Source of the DNA: UBA1444 sp964521625 | GTDB lineage: Bacteria > Bacillota > Negativicutes > UBA1444 | DNA: 64,000 bases | Direction: 5' to 3' | Assembly: GCA_964521625.1 (NCBI GenBank) | Contig: CAZFSM010000009.1 | Coordinates: 62,001 to 126,000 of the forward strand | In this document: positions 40,731 to 51,080 of the stretch, piece after piece | Position numbering within the stretch: position 1 is the first letter of the stretch | Layout of the letters: every line of letters begins with the position of its first letter | Notes under the pieces: generated by a model | The model's database searches: none | The model's input: only the letters and a program-made list of their open reading frames with translations | Told to the model about the DNA's origin: nothing | Translations under genes and position numbers: made by a program

Positions 40731-41930
40731 CTACATCATCATGTCTAGCAAACGCGGACCGATTTTTTTGATATTAAATTCTTCCTGCACCCGGCTTTGG
40801 GCTAATCTAACCATACGCATGCATTTTTCCGGATCATTCATAACAGTATTGAGCGCTTCCGCAAGTGCAAGCGGGTCTTGTTCCGGCGCCAGCAATGCCG
40901 TTCCTTCGCTGCACAGCTCCGGAATCCCACCCGTATTGGTAGAAACAACAGGAACCCCTGCCGCCATTGATTCCATAAGCGATACAGGAATTCCTTCTTT
41001 TGCACCATCAGCCGTAACAATACTCGGCAGCACAACACAGTCCCATTGACCTGCCCAAAGCTGGGCCAATAGAGTGGAATGCGATAGTTCTCCCAAAAAA
41101 GAAACATGCTCTGTGAGCTGCAATGAATCCACTTGCTGTTGAATATCCTGCCGGAGTTCACCCTCTCCGGCCAGATCGAGATGAAGGTTTCCGCCATTAT
41201 TAATTATTATTTTAATGGCCTGAATCAAATAGACATGCCCCTTCACCGTCGCAAAATTGCCTGGCATCAGCACATTAAACGTTTTTTCCGGCTGCCGCAT
41301 TCGAACCAATTGGGGCAAGCTTTCCGGGATATCAACCCCCAAATGCAACACACGGATTTTATCTGTCTCGCCGGACAGTTGGCGAATTTCAGTAGCGCCA
41401 TTTTCATTTATGCATCTCACAAAGCAACAATCAGCCACTTTCTCCGCAATCAGATTGTTCATTGCAATATCGCCGCGATGCGCCGTAACACTCCAGGGAA
41501 TCTGTAGAATCGTTGCCGTGATCATGGCAATCGTGGCAGCGGTTGAAATCCAGTAAGCATGAATGTGATCGGGGATGACGGTTGATCGGAAGTTGCGGGC
41601 CAACCACAAGGCCTTGGGAAAAACCGCCAGGTTTTGTAAAAGAATGGTCGTGTTTCTGCTGCGAAAAATCTTGCGCAGTAGCTTAAGAACAGCAATGGGT
41701 TGTCTTACTGTTTCCTGGATCGCGGCGCCGACAATAGCAAAACTCAGCAGTGGTCGCTTGATTGTATGATTTAGAATCTCGACGCTATCTTGGTGAATAA
41801 CTTCTCCTTCAGCGCGCAACGGCACGACTGTGACATAATGTCCGGCTTTTTTCGCATAAAGCACTTCCGGAATCACGAATGCCTCAAATTTTCCAAATGG
41901 CATACTGCGTGTGATAAAGCAAACATTCAT
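40731..41930 (-). CDS. GT4 glycosyltransferase, WcaL-like
   Basis: 399 aa. The N-terminal domain reads MNVCFITRSMPFGKFEAFVI, and the donor domain has KEGIPVSLMESMAAGVPVVSTNTGGIPEL, the retaining GT4 signature. Resembles WcaL/colanic acid-type enzymes, which often add galactose or an amino sugar. ATG overlaps the upstream gene stop. Donor is not predictable. Confidence 0.88.
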   Translation of the reverse strand: MNVCFITRSMPFGKFEAFVIPEVLYAKKAGHYVTVVPLRAEGEVIHQDSVEILNHTIKRPLLSFAIVGAAIQETVRQPIAVLKLLRKIFRSRNTTILLQNLAVFPKALWLARNFRSTVIPDHIHAYWISTAATIAMITATILQIPWSVTAHRGDIAMNNLIAEKVADCCFVRCINENGATEIRQLSGETDKIRVLHLGVDIPESLPQLVRMRQPEKTFNVLMPGNFATVKGHVYLIQAIKIIINNGGNLHLDLAGEGELRQDIQQQVDSLQLTEHVSFLGELSHSTLLAQLWAGQWDCVVLPSIVTADGAKEGIPVSLMESMAAGVPVVSTNTGGIPELCSEGTALLAPEQDPLALAEALNTVMNDPEKCMRMVRLAQSRVQEEFNIKKIGPRLLDMMM

Positions 41931-43099
41931 AGGGTTCTACCGCCCTGAATCATATGATTATTCATGATGGCGTCATATACCTCTAGAACATTCTTGGCCC
42001 ATGTTTGCAAAGAATATTTTTCTGTCACAAAGCTGCGATTTGCATTGACGTTGCCCTTCCATTGCGCATCGCTCCATGAAATCACCTCTGTTATTCCCCT
42101 CACCAGATCTGTTGCATCACAGGACGAAAAGAACACAACCCCTTGCACTCCTTTAGCCCAAGCTACCCCTGGAATGTCACTCGATATAACGGGCAGCCGG
42201 GATGCCATCGCTTCGACAACGCTATACGGAAAGCCTTCACTTCTGCTGGCGGAAATGAAAACATCACTAACAGTATATAATTCAGCGACCTGCTCCCGCG
42301 GTTCGGCCAAATACAGCCATGGCGGCTTGTCTCCGCGGCTCCATTCTTTCACATATTGCATCATGGGTTCTTTGCCGATCAACAGCAGGCCGATTTTATT
42401 ACATTTTTCCCCGTTGCATAGTTGCGCAAAAGCCGCTAATAACAAATCCACTCCTTTGGTAACCGGTTCCCAGCCAAACGCCAAAAAAGCCCGAGTTTGC
42501 GGCGGAATACCGAGTTCACCACGAAGAGCAGCTTTGTCTTTATTACAACCAGCCAGCCGCGCAGCATCAAACCCATTCGGAACATACTTAATCCGTTGAA
42601 GAGGCATTCCTCTGCCGCCGATTTCCGCTCTGATGCTTTCCGACACTGCAATGCCAAATGTCACTCGACCGAGCAAGCGGTACAAAATGAAGTCTTTCAT
42701 TCTGCGCTTCAATGTCAACCTGGTTCGCCAGTCCGAATGAAAATGCCAGACAACATAAATTTTTCGGTTCGTAAACAGCGACAGCAATGAAACTATCGCC
42801 GCAGGAAAATTATAATTAGAAAAATGCGTATGAAGAAGTTCGGCTTTTTCCTCGCAAACGACGGACCTAATGTGCCGGACAAGCGCAAAAAGAGATAAAT
42901 TGGACGGTAAAAAGCGCAATGCAAAGCCGTTTTGCTGCAACTGCAACGCCCAGGCAGTTTTTTCCGCTGCCGCCGGAAATACCATTACGACTTGGTATCC
43001 TTTCGCTTTGGCCTCGGTTGCCAACACTTTGAGTGAGGAAATGAAGCCACCTGCATGCGGTGTTGCAAAGTCTGCAATATGGACCACCGTTTTTCCCAC
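41927..43099 (-). CDS. GT4 glycosyltransferase
   Basis: A GTG start after GAGGTGTAAGC is preferred to an upstream start that overlaps the preceding gene. About 390 aa with GT-B fold, KGVDLLLAAFAQL in the donor domain, and RSEGFPYSVVEAMASRLPVISSDIPG. It follows the next gene by two bases, so the group is tightly coupled. Confidence 0.88.
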   Translation of the reverse strand: MGKTVVHIADFATPHAGGFISSLKVLATEAKAKGYQVVMVFPAAAEKTAWALQLQQNGFALRFLPSNLSLFALVRHIRSVVCEEKAELLHTHFSNYNFPAAIVSLLSLFTNRKIYVVWHFHSDWRTRLTLKRRMKDFILYRLLGRVTFGIAVSESIRAEIGGRGMPLQRIKYVPNGFDAARLAGCNKDKAALRGELGIPPQTRAFLAFGWEPVTKGVDLLLAAFAQLCNGEKCNKIGLLLIGKEPMMQYVKEWSRGDKPPWLYLAEPREQVAELYTVSDVFISASRSEGFPYSVVEAMASRLPVISSDIPGVAWAKGVQGVVFFSSCDATDLVRGITEVISWSDAQWKGNVNANRSFVTEKYSLQTWAKNVLEVYDAIMNNHMIQGGRTL

Positions 43100-43101
43100 G
43101 C

Positions 43102-44235
43102 TTACACCTCGCAAGGATTTTTGCGGCAAATTCGACGAATCAATTGAATATACGAATCCATCATCGACTCCATACTATTATGATTGCGAATATATTCGGC
43201 CCCTATATTTCCCACGTTTTGGGCTTTTTCCGCGTCACTGACAAACATGTTTAAATACTGCCAGTACTGTTCAACGGAGTTTCCCTGGAAAAAATATGGC
43301 GCAAGGTCGGGGATCTGCTGATGCAAGTCGATCGCATAGCCAACTCGCGATGTCAATACCGGAAGTCCACAGGACATGGCTTCGAGCAGGGAGTAGCTGC
43401 AGCCCTCATAGCGCGTAGGAAAAACAAAGACATTCGCAGCTGAATAAACATCCGGCATGTCGTCATAATTCACATTCTTAACAAAGATAACATTGCCGGG
43501 CCAGCCTTCAGGAATACTATTTGTCGCGAGCAAAAATTTGATCGGCATTTGCTGATTCCAGGCGAGCTCGGCAAGAGCGCGCAGTTCGGCAAACCCTTTT
43601 CCCAGCAAACCAAATCTGCCGGTACAACATACAACAAAATCATCCGGAGCTATGCCGAATTTCATTCGACTGGCGACAACATTTCTCCGGACAAAATGTT
43701 TAACGTCAATGCCGTTGGGAATGATAACCGGTTCAATTCCTGAATAGTATTGACGCAATTCAGCCGCAACAGAACTGGAAACAGCGACTGACACGGCGCC
43801 TTTGGCAATATATTGCTCCAACCAGCCGCCAAAACAGATTAACCCCATATATCGGTTGAACTTTGTTCGCAGCGAAATATCGCGAGGCAGATCAATATAA
43901 TACAACCCGCGAATTGTACCGTGGTGTATGACAACTCGCGGAACATCTGTCATCCCGCGCAAATTCCAGCCGGCAATGCTATTTTGAAAAATGATATCCG
44001 GTTGCATATTCGTCGCAGAAAAGCTCATTAGTGCGGCGCTGCCGACCTTCATGTTGCTTCTCGCACTTACCGTATATTTGTCGTACCAAGCGTCGCGCCA
44101 AGTACCGACAGAACCGCGATCATAGGTATCAGCGATAATGTTGCGTTTTTCCAATTGTTCCTTAAACGTGCTCGCAAACCGTTCTACTCCGCCAATATTT
44201 CCGGGCGTTATATCTGAAATGATTGCAACTCTCAT
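43102..44235 (-). CDS. GT4 glycosyltransferase
   Basis: The ATG MRVAIISDITPGNIGGVERF after GGGAG is used, giving 377 aa. The donor site is RYEGCSYSLLEAMSCGLPVLTSRVGY. A GT4-type retaining enzyme of the repeat-unit pathway. Confidence 0.88.
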   Translation of the reverse strand: MRVAIISDITPGNIGGVERFASTFKEQLEKRNIIADTYDRGSVGTWRDAWYDKYTVSARSNMKVGSAALMSFSATNMQPDIIFQNSIAGWNLRGMTDVPRVVIHHGTIRGLYYIDLPRDISLRTKFNRYMGLICFGGWLEQYIAKGAVSVAVSSSVAAELRQYYSGIEPVIIPNGIDVKHFVRRNVVASRMKFGIAPDDFVVCCTGRFGLLGKGFAELRALAELAWNQQMPIKFLLATNSIPEGWPGNVIFVKNVNYDDMPDVYSAANVFVFPTRYEGCSYSLLEAMSCGLPVLTSRVGYAIDLHQQIPDLAPYFFQGNSVEQYWQYLNMFVSDAEKAQNVGNIGAEYIRNHNSMESMMDSYIQLIRRICRKNPCEV

Positions 44236-44239
44236 CCCA

Positions 44240-45430
44240 TTACTCCCTTCCCCTGCGAGAACACGCAAATGATCTCTGAGTTTCCGAAAATACGTTTAAG
44301 TAATTTTGTGCCATTTGAATGTGTGAAAACCGATTGACACAGTGGGCTCGCGCATTTTCCCCCATTTTTTGTCGCAGATCCGGATCGTCAATTAAACATT
44401 CCAGTTTGCGAGCTAATTCGTCCTCGTTACCGGGTTGAATCAAATATCCATCGACTCCGTCCCGTACTTGTTCCCGTATTCCCCCCGTTTGAAAGGCAAC
44501 CACGGCTAGCCCGCAAGCCATTGCCTCCAAAATAGAATACGGAGAAGATTCTTCCGATACTCCGGAAAGGCCCGCAGTTTGGGAAGGAAACAGCAGGATC
44601 TCGCCTGATTGATAAAATTCCGGCATCTTTGTCTTGGCAACAGGACCAAGAAATTCAACATATTGCTCTAAATGGCGATCCCGGACATACTGTTTTGCTT
44701 CTTCTGTCTGATCCCCTTTTCCCGCTACTCGTAGCAGCAAGTCTTTTCCCTGTTTTACGATATAGTGTATCGCTTCAAGTGCAGTAAAAATACCTTTAGT
44801 CGTCTGCACCGCGCCGGAAAATAAAACCACAACTCTGCCCTGGGCCTGCGGATTTTGCCCCGGACAAAACACTCCCGTGTCCAACCCATTGTGGATCACC
44901 GAAATGGGCTTTGTCGTGAATTGCGCGACATAGTTTTTGGTTTTGTCCGCAACGCAGATGATCGCATCTGCTTTGTCGTAACCGGTTGTTTCTGTTCGCC
45001 ATAACCATTGGTGGGATTTATCACCAATAGAACACCAGTTATCTGACTCGGCTTCATAAGTAACATATCCATGTACCGTAGCAATCACTGCGCACTGACA
45101 CCGACGTCGCAGCCAAGCCCCCATCGCTGCCAGTCGAATATTTTGCAGGTTCAAAACATCAAAGCGGCCTCGCGTTTTCCACAACACAATGATCAAATAA
45201 AGAAAATCTTCCACCCAGCGACGGTACCTGCGCGAACCATACAGGCTAAACCAGGAAATAACTGTTTCAGGCCCGCGAATCAAGGGCAATCGGATATAGT
45301 CCGGCGGATTTGTCTCGATTACAATGGCTTCGTGTCCCAAGTCGATAAGACCTTTGGCCAACATATAAACATGCGTGGAGACTCCACTGATTTCTGTGAG
45401 CGGCGGCGTAGGCAACAGTACTACCTTCAT
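44240..45430 (-). CDS. GT4 glycosyltransferase
   Basis: 396 aa. Starts MKVVLLPTPPLTEISGVSTH; HNGLDTGVFCP and the donor signature SEESSPYSILEAMACGLAVVAFQTGG are clear. Its ATG overlaps the stop of the copy B fusion gene (ATGA), so they are translated together. Confidence 0.9.
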   Translation of the reverse strand: MKVVLLPTPPLTEISGVSTHVYMLAKGLIDLGHEAIVIETNPPDYIRLPLIRGPETVISWFSLYGSRRYRRWVEDFLYLIIVLWKTRGRFDVLNLQNIRLAAMGAWLRRRCQCAVIATVHGYVTYEAESDNWCSIGDKSHQWLWRTETTGYDKADAIICVADKTKNYVAQFTTKPISVIHNGLDTGVFCPGQNPQAQGRVVVLFSGAVQTTKGIFTALEAIHYIVKQGKDLLLRVAGKGDQTEEAKQYVRDRHLEQYVEFLGPVAKTKMPEFYQSGEILLFPSQTAGLSGVSEESSPYSILEAMACGLAVVAFQTGGIREQVRDGVDGYLIQPGNEDELARKLECLIDDPDLRQKMGENARAHCVNRFSHIQMAQNYLNVFSETQRSFACSRRGRE

Positions 45431-47181
45431 TGCGGCTCTCCTGCTTTTTTTTGCGATATCATTAACAAAACTTTCCGCTTGAATTTGCCGATATAACGAA
45501 AATAGTCCTGGAATGGGCGCGCTCTTCTCAAAACACCATCTATGATTACCAAACCTTCCGCTTGATTTAGCGTATGCACTGCCACAATATCCTCATCCCA
45601 AATCGGCGCTATTTCGTTTACGCATTGCTCTTGGTACTGTGTTGTGGACAAAGTTTCGATCCGATTGATTTTCACTGCATATCCATAACGCTTTTTACAA
45701 TTCTGCGACGGGCGGTACAAAACCCCATTTTGCTCAAATATTTTCCCGGCCGGCCTGGCTGAGCTCACATCGCAAACAACCGGGTTTTGTGGATGGGGAG
45801 TCCATTGCTTAGCAAATAAATCATTACTGTAGAAGATATGCAGCTCATCGTTGGAAGGAGTGCCGAGGTATTCGCAAATCGTAACAAACATCCACCATAA
45901 GCCATCATGGTAATACAGGGTCGTATCGTTCGCTCGAACGTTCTCCAAAAGAACAGACTCTTTCTCCCAATGATGGGGAAAATCATGGCATCGGTATAAG
46001 TTTATTGTTCGATTTTCTGCCGTTTCCGGAATCATGTAGTACTGCTGTTCATGTTTAAAAACAAAAGGGTACGACATATGATAAGGCTCTTTTATTACCG
46101 TCTGTACCGCAGAAACTGCTCCTCCCTGATCAATTTGCAGGCAGGAAATATGGCCTTTGTTGCCACTGCCCTGCACTTCCTCGATAAAAATACAATATTG
46201 GTCATTTTCGCAAACTACAAACGGGTCGGCCCAAAAACGATCAACCGGCGGCACAAGATGCGTAAAACCTGCCGGATTAATTGGCAAGAGAGGGAATTTT
46301 CCCGCTTGGTATAGTAAAAAATATTGGTCAAAAAAGAAAAAATGTCGAAGTTGTTTGCGTGCAACCGCGATCAATAATTTTGACAGCATAAGTAACCAGC
46401 GGTTACTGTTTTGTGCATTATGAAGGCTTATCTTTGCTTGGCTCGGTTTATGTTGATTTTTTAGTGTTACTTCGGTAAAAAAAGCTGTACTCCCTTCCTG
46501 GTAGAGCTTTTTAATTTGTCGCAGCAGATTCGTTGCTGTTTTCCAATGATTGATATTATTGTAACGAAATACGGACAACGTGTTTGTCTGCGCGTAATCA
46601 TCACAAAGAACAACCTCAGGTTCCGCTGTTTGTCTAATGGCCTTAAGCACAGCAAGCGGGTCACTGTTTTCATTTACTATTTCCTGAAAACAAGCGTACT
46701 GCTTGGAAAAATCATCTCCAGATCCATGTTGATACAACCATATCCCATCACTCGCCAGTGTTTTGGGCAACCATGCAGGAATCCCCCCCCCGAAAGGAAG
46801 CAGAATATCAAGATGAAAATCTGCAATTTTATCACACACATTATCCTCCAGCCTAACCTGTGATTTCAGCTCGGCTGGGTTAGTTTGCATACAAGGGATG
46901 CCTTCTATCAATGGCGTTAGCAGTTTGGGTTCGAAAGCATTCAGATCCACTGGGTTAAAATATGCATCCAGTTTAAAATAAGCTGATAATATACGTTTAC
47001 GACACGTACCATGAACATTTTGCTCCGGACATTCGCACCGGTGCAACGAATTTGAGCCAGTTTCTATAATTAATGCGATTTCAGCAAAATCACTCTTCAT
47101 GATCGTCTCGATCACATAATGGGCCCAATACGGCACATGCAAAGAATCAACTATAACACCAATCCGCTTTTTATTTTTCAT
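45427..47181 (-). CDS. fusion of formyltransferase-like and GINT1-like domains, copy B
   Basis: 584 aa and a clear paralogue of copy A at 37.8 kb: the same N-terminal GVIVDSLHVPYWAHYVIET start and formyltransferase-like loop (LLPFGGGIPAWLPKTL, YQHGSGDD), then the GINT1-like propeller (RFWADPFVV, PYHMSYPFVF, TINLYRCHDFP, ARPAGKIFEQNGVLYRPSQN). Two copies in one locus suggest two different acceptors. Canonical formyltransferase Asn-His-Asp residues are only partly apparent (H retained in YQHG). Substrate unknown. Confidence 0.72.
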   Translation of the reverse strand: MKNKKRIGVIVDSLHVPYWAHYVIETIMKSDFAEIALIIETGSNSLHRCECPEQNVHGTCRKRILSAYFKLDAYFNPVDLNAFEPKLLTPLIEGIPCMQTNPAELKSQVRLEDNVCDKIADFHLDILLPFGGGIPAWLPKTLASDGIWLYQHGSGDDFSKQYACFQEIVNENSDPLAVLKAIRQTAEPEVVLCDDYAQTNTLSVFRYNNINHWKTATNLLRQIKKLYQEGSTAFFTEVTLKNQHKPSQAKISLHNAQNSNRWLLMLSKLLIAVARKQLRHFFFFDQYFLLYQAGKFPLLPINPAGFTHLVPPVDRFWADPFVVCENDQYCIFIEEVQGSGNKGHISCLQIDQGGAVSAVQTVIKEPYHMSYPFVFKHEQQYYMIPETAENRTINLYRCHDFPHHWEKESVLLENVRANDTTLYYHDGLWWMFVTICEYLGTPSNDELHIFYSNDLFAKQWTPHPQNPVVCDVSSARPAGKIFEQNGVLYRPSQNCKKRYGYAVKINRIETLSTTQYQEQCVNEIAPIWDEDIVAVHTLNQAEGLVIIDGVLRRARPFQDYFRYIGKFKRKVLLMISQKKAGEPQ

Positions 47182-47208
47182 CTACTCACCTCCCGGCCTT
47201 CGTTCTTG

Positions 47209-48459
47209 TCAATCATGTGACCGGACAACAAACCCCAAAAAGCCAAAAAAGATGGCGTTAAAGGTGAAAAACGAAATGAAATGATCAGACCACATTGCAG
47301 TTACCAAATAACCGACCAAAAAAACGATATAGGCGTCCAACAGCCAATTATACTGATGCTCGCTACGTTGTTTCCATAGTAGTTTAATCAAAAAATAGAG
47401 GAAGTTGATAAATAGTAGAAAACCCAAGCCGCCAGCAACGACAGCGGCCTGTAAAAATGCGTTATGCGCCTGCATCGCAGTACTGCCGGTAATCAAGTAC
47501 ATTGTTTCGAATCCGATTCCCAAAGGATTGGTCGAAACAATGTCCAACGCCGTTTTCCATACCACATCCCTTGAACTGAGCGCATCTCCTGTCTCGCCCC
47601 CCTGAATCGCCGTTATAGTATCGGTGATTCGCGGAATAAACCAAAGGCTGAGCAATACAGCCATGAGCAAAACCATCGTCAGTAAAAAACCGGACAAAAG
47701 CTTTTTTTCACGCAAAATGACAAAAACAAAACATACCAAAGCAATAAAAAGTGTAGCAAGAGACTCGCGCGATTGCGTCAACAGCAATACCAAACTAGTT
47801 CCGGCGGTCATTAGAAAAAAAAATGCTTTTTGCCCGACGCTCTTTTCTTTTATCATTCCGATGACAGCAAAAACAGTAAAAAAAGCGGCAATTGTGCCCA
47901 ATTGGTTGGGGTCTTCAATCTGCCCGCTCAAGCGGGAAACGGAAGAAGTCAAGCTAGAAAAAATCAGTTCAATCAGCGAAAGACCCGGCGCTACCGTTAA
48001 CATGCCGCCAAAAACCCCAGCCAAAAAACTGACCAGCAATAGATTCATTATCCGCTTTACATCCTGATAGCGTATTGGACTCGCGGTTCCATAATAAAAT
48101 AAGATCAACGGAATTAGCCATAGAAAAAAAACATAGATATTACGCGGTATGTAAGTTGCGAACTCATTTCGCAATAAAAAAAACAATATAGTTGGCGCAA
48201 AAAATATCGCAGCTAAAGCGAAATACGAGGATAAAAATTGAACAACCTCAGTGGATCGAAAATCTGCCCTGCTTTTCGGCGTCTTTTTTACTAGCAACTC
48301 GATAATAATATTCAAACCGATAAAAACCATCATAAGGTCACCTGGGGCGATATTCAACGTTCGCGAAAACATCGATACCCCTGCAACGGGTGTTATGGCA
48401 AAGATTGTATATAGCATAAGCGTGATAATAACAGCTATCTGTTGCACAATAACATTCAT
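47209..48459 (-). CDS. O-antigen polymerase/ligase family protein (Wzy-like)
   Basis: 416 aa with about eleven membrane helices and a large external loop (VPRITD... near the middle). The pattern and the ligase-family region (GDALSSRDVVWKTALDIV, then NPLGIGF and AHNAFLQAAV) match O-antigen ligase/Wzy proteins. It would join repeat units outside the inner membrane. The start overlaps the stop of the flippase gene. Confidence 0.85.
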   Translation of the reverse strand: MNVIVQQIAVIITLMLYTIFAITPVAGVSMFSRTLNIAPGDLMMVFIGLNIIIELLVKKTPKSRADFRSTEVVQFLSSYFALAAIFFAPTILFFLLRNEFATYIPRNIYVFFLWLIPLILFYYGTASPIRYQDVKRIMNLLLVSFLAGVFGGMLTVAPGLSLIELIFSSLTSSVSRLSGQIEDPNQLGTIAAFFTVFAVIGMIKEKSVGQKAFFFLMTAGTSLVLLLTQSRESLATLFIALVCFVFVILREKKLLSGFLLTMVLLMAVLLSLWFIPRITDTITAIQGGETGDALSSRDVVWKTALDIVSTNPLGIGFETMYLITGSTAMQAHNAFLQAAVVAGGLGFLLFINFLYFLIKLLWKQRSEHQYNWLLDAYIVFLVGYLVTAMWSDHFISFFTFNAIFFGFLGFVVRSHD

Positions 48460-49856
48460 TACCTCTTGAAATATTTCATACTGTAAAAACCGGACAGGCC
48501 AAAGTAGATAACAGTACCCAACAATATGGTGGCGATTACAGGAATGCTAAAGGAGTACTGTATCCAATAACACAGACCGCCCATTGCCGTCGCGCTTGCA
48601 ATGCTGATCGCAATCAGTTTGACATCCAACCAGCCGGAAGCAAGAAACAGCCGAACACGCGACAGAAGATACAAGAATATGGCCAACTCGGTAACGACCA
48701 TTGCCGCTGCAGCGCCAGTCGCCTTCCAATAAGGAATCAACAATAAATTGGCGGCAGAATTTACCAGGAGTCCACAAATTAAAACCCGAATATATACTTT
48801 GTCCGCTTTGATCGAGAGCAAAAAGTTGGCCATGGATATGCTCAATGCCATCAGCAAAAGATAATATAACAATAATGTGAAAGGAACCACAGACGCTTGA
48901 TATCTTTCGCCAAAAAACGCCAGAATTATGTCGTGCGCTAAAATAGTACCGCCTGTTACGACTGGAATCATGACATAGAGCATGGCATGCAGGTTCTTTT
49001 TCAAATAAGTCAAAGCTACCTGTTTGTCTGTTTCATTTAGCCGAACCATTGCAGAAAAGGTCGATTGCGAATACACCCCCACCAAACCGGAAAAAACAAT
49101 CACAATACGATAAGCAACGCTATAATAGCCTACTTCATCAGCGCTCCAAAAGTATCCGAGTAAAACCATATCCATATTGTCCTGTATTTGGTTGATGATT
49201 GTAGAAAAGGCAAATGGCATAGAGACAAGCAATAACCGCCGGAACAGTACGAAATCAACTATCAGCTTTATTCGATCCCGTTGCAGGTAAAAGTAAAGCA
49301 AATAGACGCTAGAAAGAATCGCCCCAATAAACGCCATCAACGGAATATAATAAATATCCGCAACACTGTTTACAAACCACAAGGTCATCGCCGAGCAGAA
49401 AATGCTTCCCATCAATGTCGCGATCGTTAAAGAATGCAGTTCTTCCCGCCCAATAAAATACCAATCCAAAAAGAACGCCGAACTCAGCAAACTCAACCCA
49501 TACAACGCCAGTAAATTGAAAAACCGCAAGTTGGAATCAAAAAAATAGAAATAGGCATATAGTATTAACAATAGATAGGAACAAATGGCAAAATAAAGAC
49601 GTAAAGAAAAAATAAGGCTTACAGATTTAAAAGAATTCTGTTGCTCTCGAGCAATAATCCGAACTCCTTCCACCTGAAGCCCTAGTGTTGCTAACACTGA
49701 AAAATAGCCAACAATTGCTATTGCCAAACTTAGCGATCCATATTCAGACGGTCCTAATGTCCGCGCCAAATAGACCATCAAAACAAAGGATAAAGCTTGG
49801 CTCAACAAACGTCCGGCTAATCCGTAACTGAAGTTCTCAACAGTTGACTTGCGCAT
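48459..49856 (-). CDS. polysaccharide flippase (Wzx/MATE-MOP family)
   Basis: 465 aa with twelve to fourteen membrane helices. N-terminal SYGLAGRLLSQALSFVLMVY and LARTLGPSEYGSLSLA match the oligosaccharide flippase family. It turns undecaprenyl-linked repeat units to the outer face. Together with the Wzy-like gene it defines a Wzx/Wzy-dependent pathway. Confidence 0.92.
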   Translation of the reverse strand: MRKSTVENFSYGLAGRLLSQALSFVLMVYLARTLGPSEYGSLSLAIAIVGYFSVLATLGLQVEGVRIIAREQQNSFKSVSLIFSLRLYFAICSYLLLILYAYFYFFDSNLRFFNLLALYGLSLLSSAFFLDWYFIGREELHSLTIATLMGSIFCSAMTLWFVNSVADIYYIPLMAFIGAILSSVYLLYFYLQRDRIKLIVDFVLFRRLLLVSMPFAFSTIINQIQDNMDMVLLGYFWSADEVGYYSVAYRIVIVFSGLVGVYSQSTFSAMVRLNETDKQVALTYLKKNLHAMLYVMIPVVTGGTILAHDIILAFFGERYQASVVPFTLLLYYLLLMALSISMANFLLSIKADKVYIRVLICGLLVNSAANLLLIPYWKATGAAAAMVVTELAIFLYLLSRVRLFLASGWLDVKLIAISIASATAMGGLCYWIQYSFSIPVIATILLGTVIYFGLSGFYSMKYFKR

Positions 49857-49899
49857 ATTTTCTGCAATCCTTCATGTTTTTAGAATCTTCCAAAGAATA

Positions 49900-51057
49900 T
49901 TATCTGCGGGGAGCACAAGCTTGCAATACCGCAAGCTTGTTTCTAATTCGCGACCCTAATCGTTGCATTCTTCCCAAAAGAATGCACTGGCAATATTCAC
50001 AAAAAGCAAATATGCCAAGGACAAGAACACCAGAAATATTCCTTTTGCTAAATACACAGTGTTCCAAATAAGCGCTTTTCGCCAAAAAGTCATATTTATA
50101 GGGTTCGTTCCCCCTACCAAAGTCAAACGCTTTGACTCCACGTTCTATGGCATATTCAATCATTAGCAGTTCAAGTACTTTTCCGGGGGAAAAAGAATAG
50201 AATGCTATGTTCCAGGATTTCATATAGTTCATTATTCTTTCGTGACTAAGAAAATACAAACCCATTGCCACTACAGTTCCTCGGTGCTTTAGACAGGGAA
50301 ATGCAATAGAACGGGTACGTGACAACTCCTCTGCAATCCTGAAAAGAAACTCCTTGAATTTCTTCCCGTGCGATATGGCCGGAAGGTCCTCCGTATGGTG
50401 CCGTTTTTGCCAGCAATCCAGCCGAAAATACTCGAAAGACTCAATATGTTGCCGGATATCGGCATAATCAAACAAGACGGTAAACTCAAACGCCTTGTCT
50501 GTGCTGATCTTATTCAAACGACCCTTAAATCGATGACGCCAATTGCTTGTCATGCCTCCATAGTATTTCAGCTTAGTATCCGGCAACTCTATTACTGGTG
50601 ATTCAATAGGATGAAGCTGGCGAAATAAAAACTTTGCACAACGGGTATCACACAGCATCAAGTCCTTCATCTGTTCTGCGGAAATTAACGCGCAATCAAA
50701 TATATCCCAATCCTCGCCATGGGTATTTAGAATATCGAACAAAAGTCTAAATACAGCTCTTTGATGGTGTTGTTCTACCAAAATTTCGTTTAAATCATTA
50801 AGAGGATTCCCAATAAACGTTAATATTTTAAGACAACACCTGCGCATCACTATGGTCGGGACAAAACCGACCAGTTCGTCATTTTCACTAAAGATCAATA
50901 TGCAAAACAACCTGTTTGTTGGAGAAAGCACTTCTAGCCAGGGGATCACCCATCCCGGGGAACCAAATACGCTGTGAGCGTATCGAGACGATAATCGCTC
51001 CCATTCCCTTCTATATGACAAAAGCTCATTCACATCTCTTACGATTACAACACGCAT
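49900..51057 (-). CDS. GNAT/FemAB-like acyltransferase in the polysaccharide locus
   Basis: 385 aa. The middle (GMTSNWRHRFKGRLNKIS) and the late part (VVAMGLYFLSHERIMNYMKS, then AIERGVKAFDFGRGNEPYKYDF) match the CelD/BcsL-like acetyltransferase group (Acetyltransf_6). Such proteins are frequent in exopolysaccharide clusters and may N-acylate amino sugars. No membrane segment. The acyl donor is unknown. Confidence 0.8.
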   Translation of the reverse strand: MRVVIVRDVNELLSYRREWERLSSRYAHSVFGSPGWVIPWLEVLSPTNRLFCILIFSENDELVGFVPTIVMRRCCLKILTFIGNPLNDLNEILVEQHHQRAVFRLLFDILNTHGEDWDIFDCALISAEQMKDLMLCDTRCAKFLFRQLHPIESPVIELPDTKLKYYGGMTSNWRHRFKGRLNKISTDKAFEFTVLFDYADIRQHIESFEYFRLDCWQKRHHTEDLPAISHGKKFKEFLFRIAEELSRTRSIAFPCLKHRGTVVAMGLYFLSHERIMNYMKSWNIAFYSFSPGKVLELLMIEYAIERGVKAFDFGRGNEPYKYDFLAKSAYLEHCVFSKRNISGVLVLGIFAFCEYCQCILLGRMQRLGSRIRNKLAVLQACAPRR

Positions 51058-51080
51058 AAGCTTCTATTTCACCAACACTC

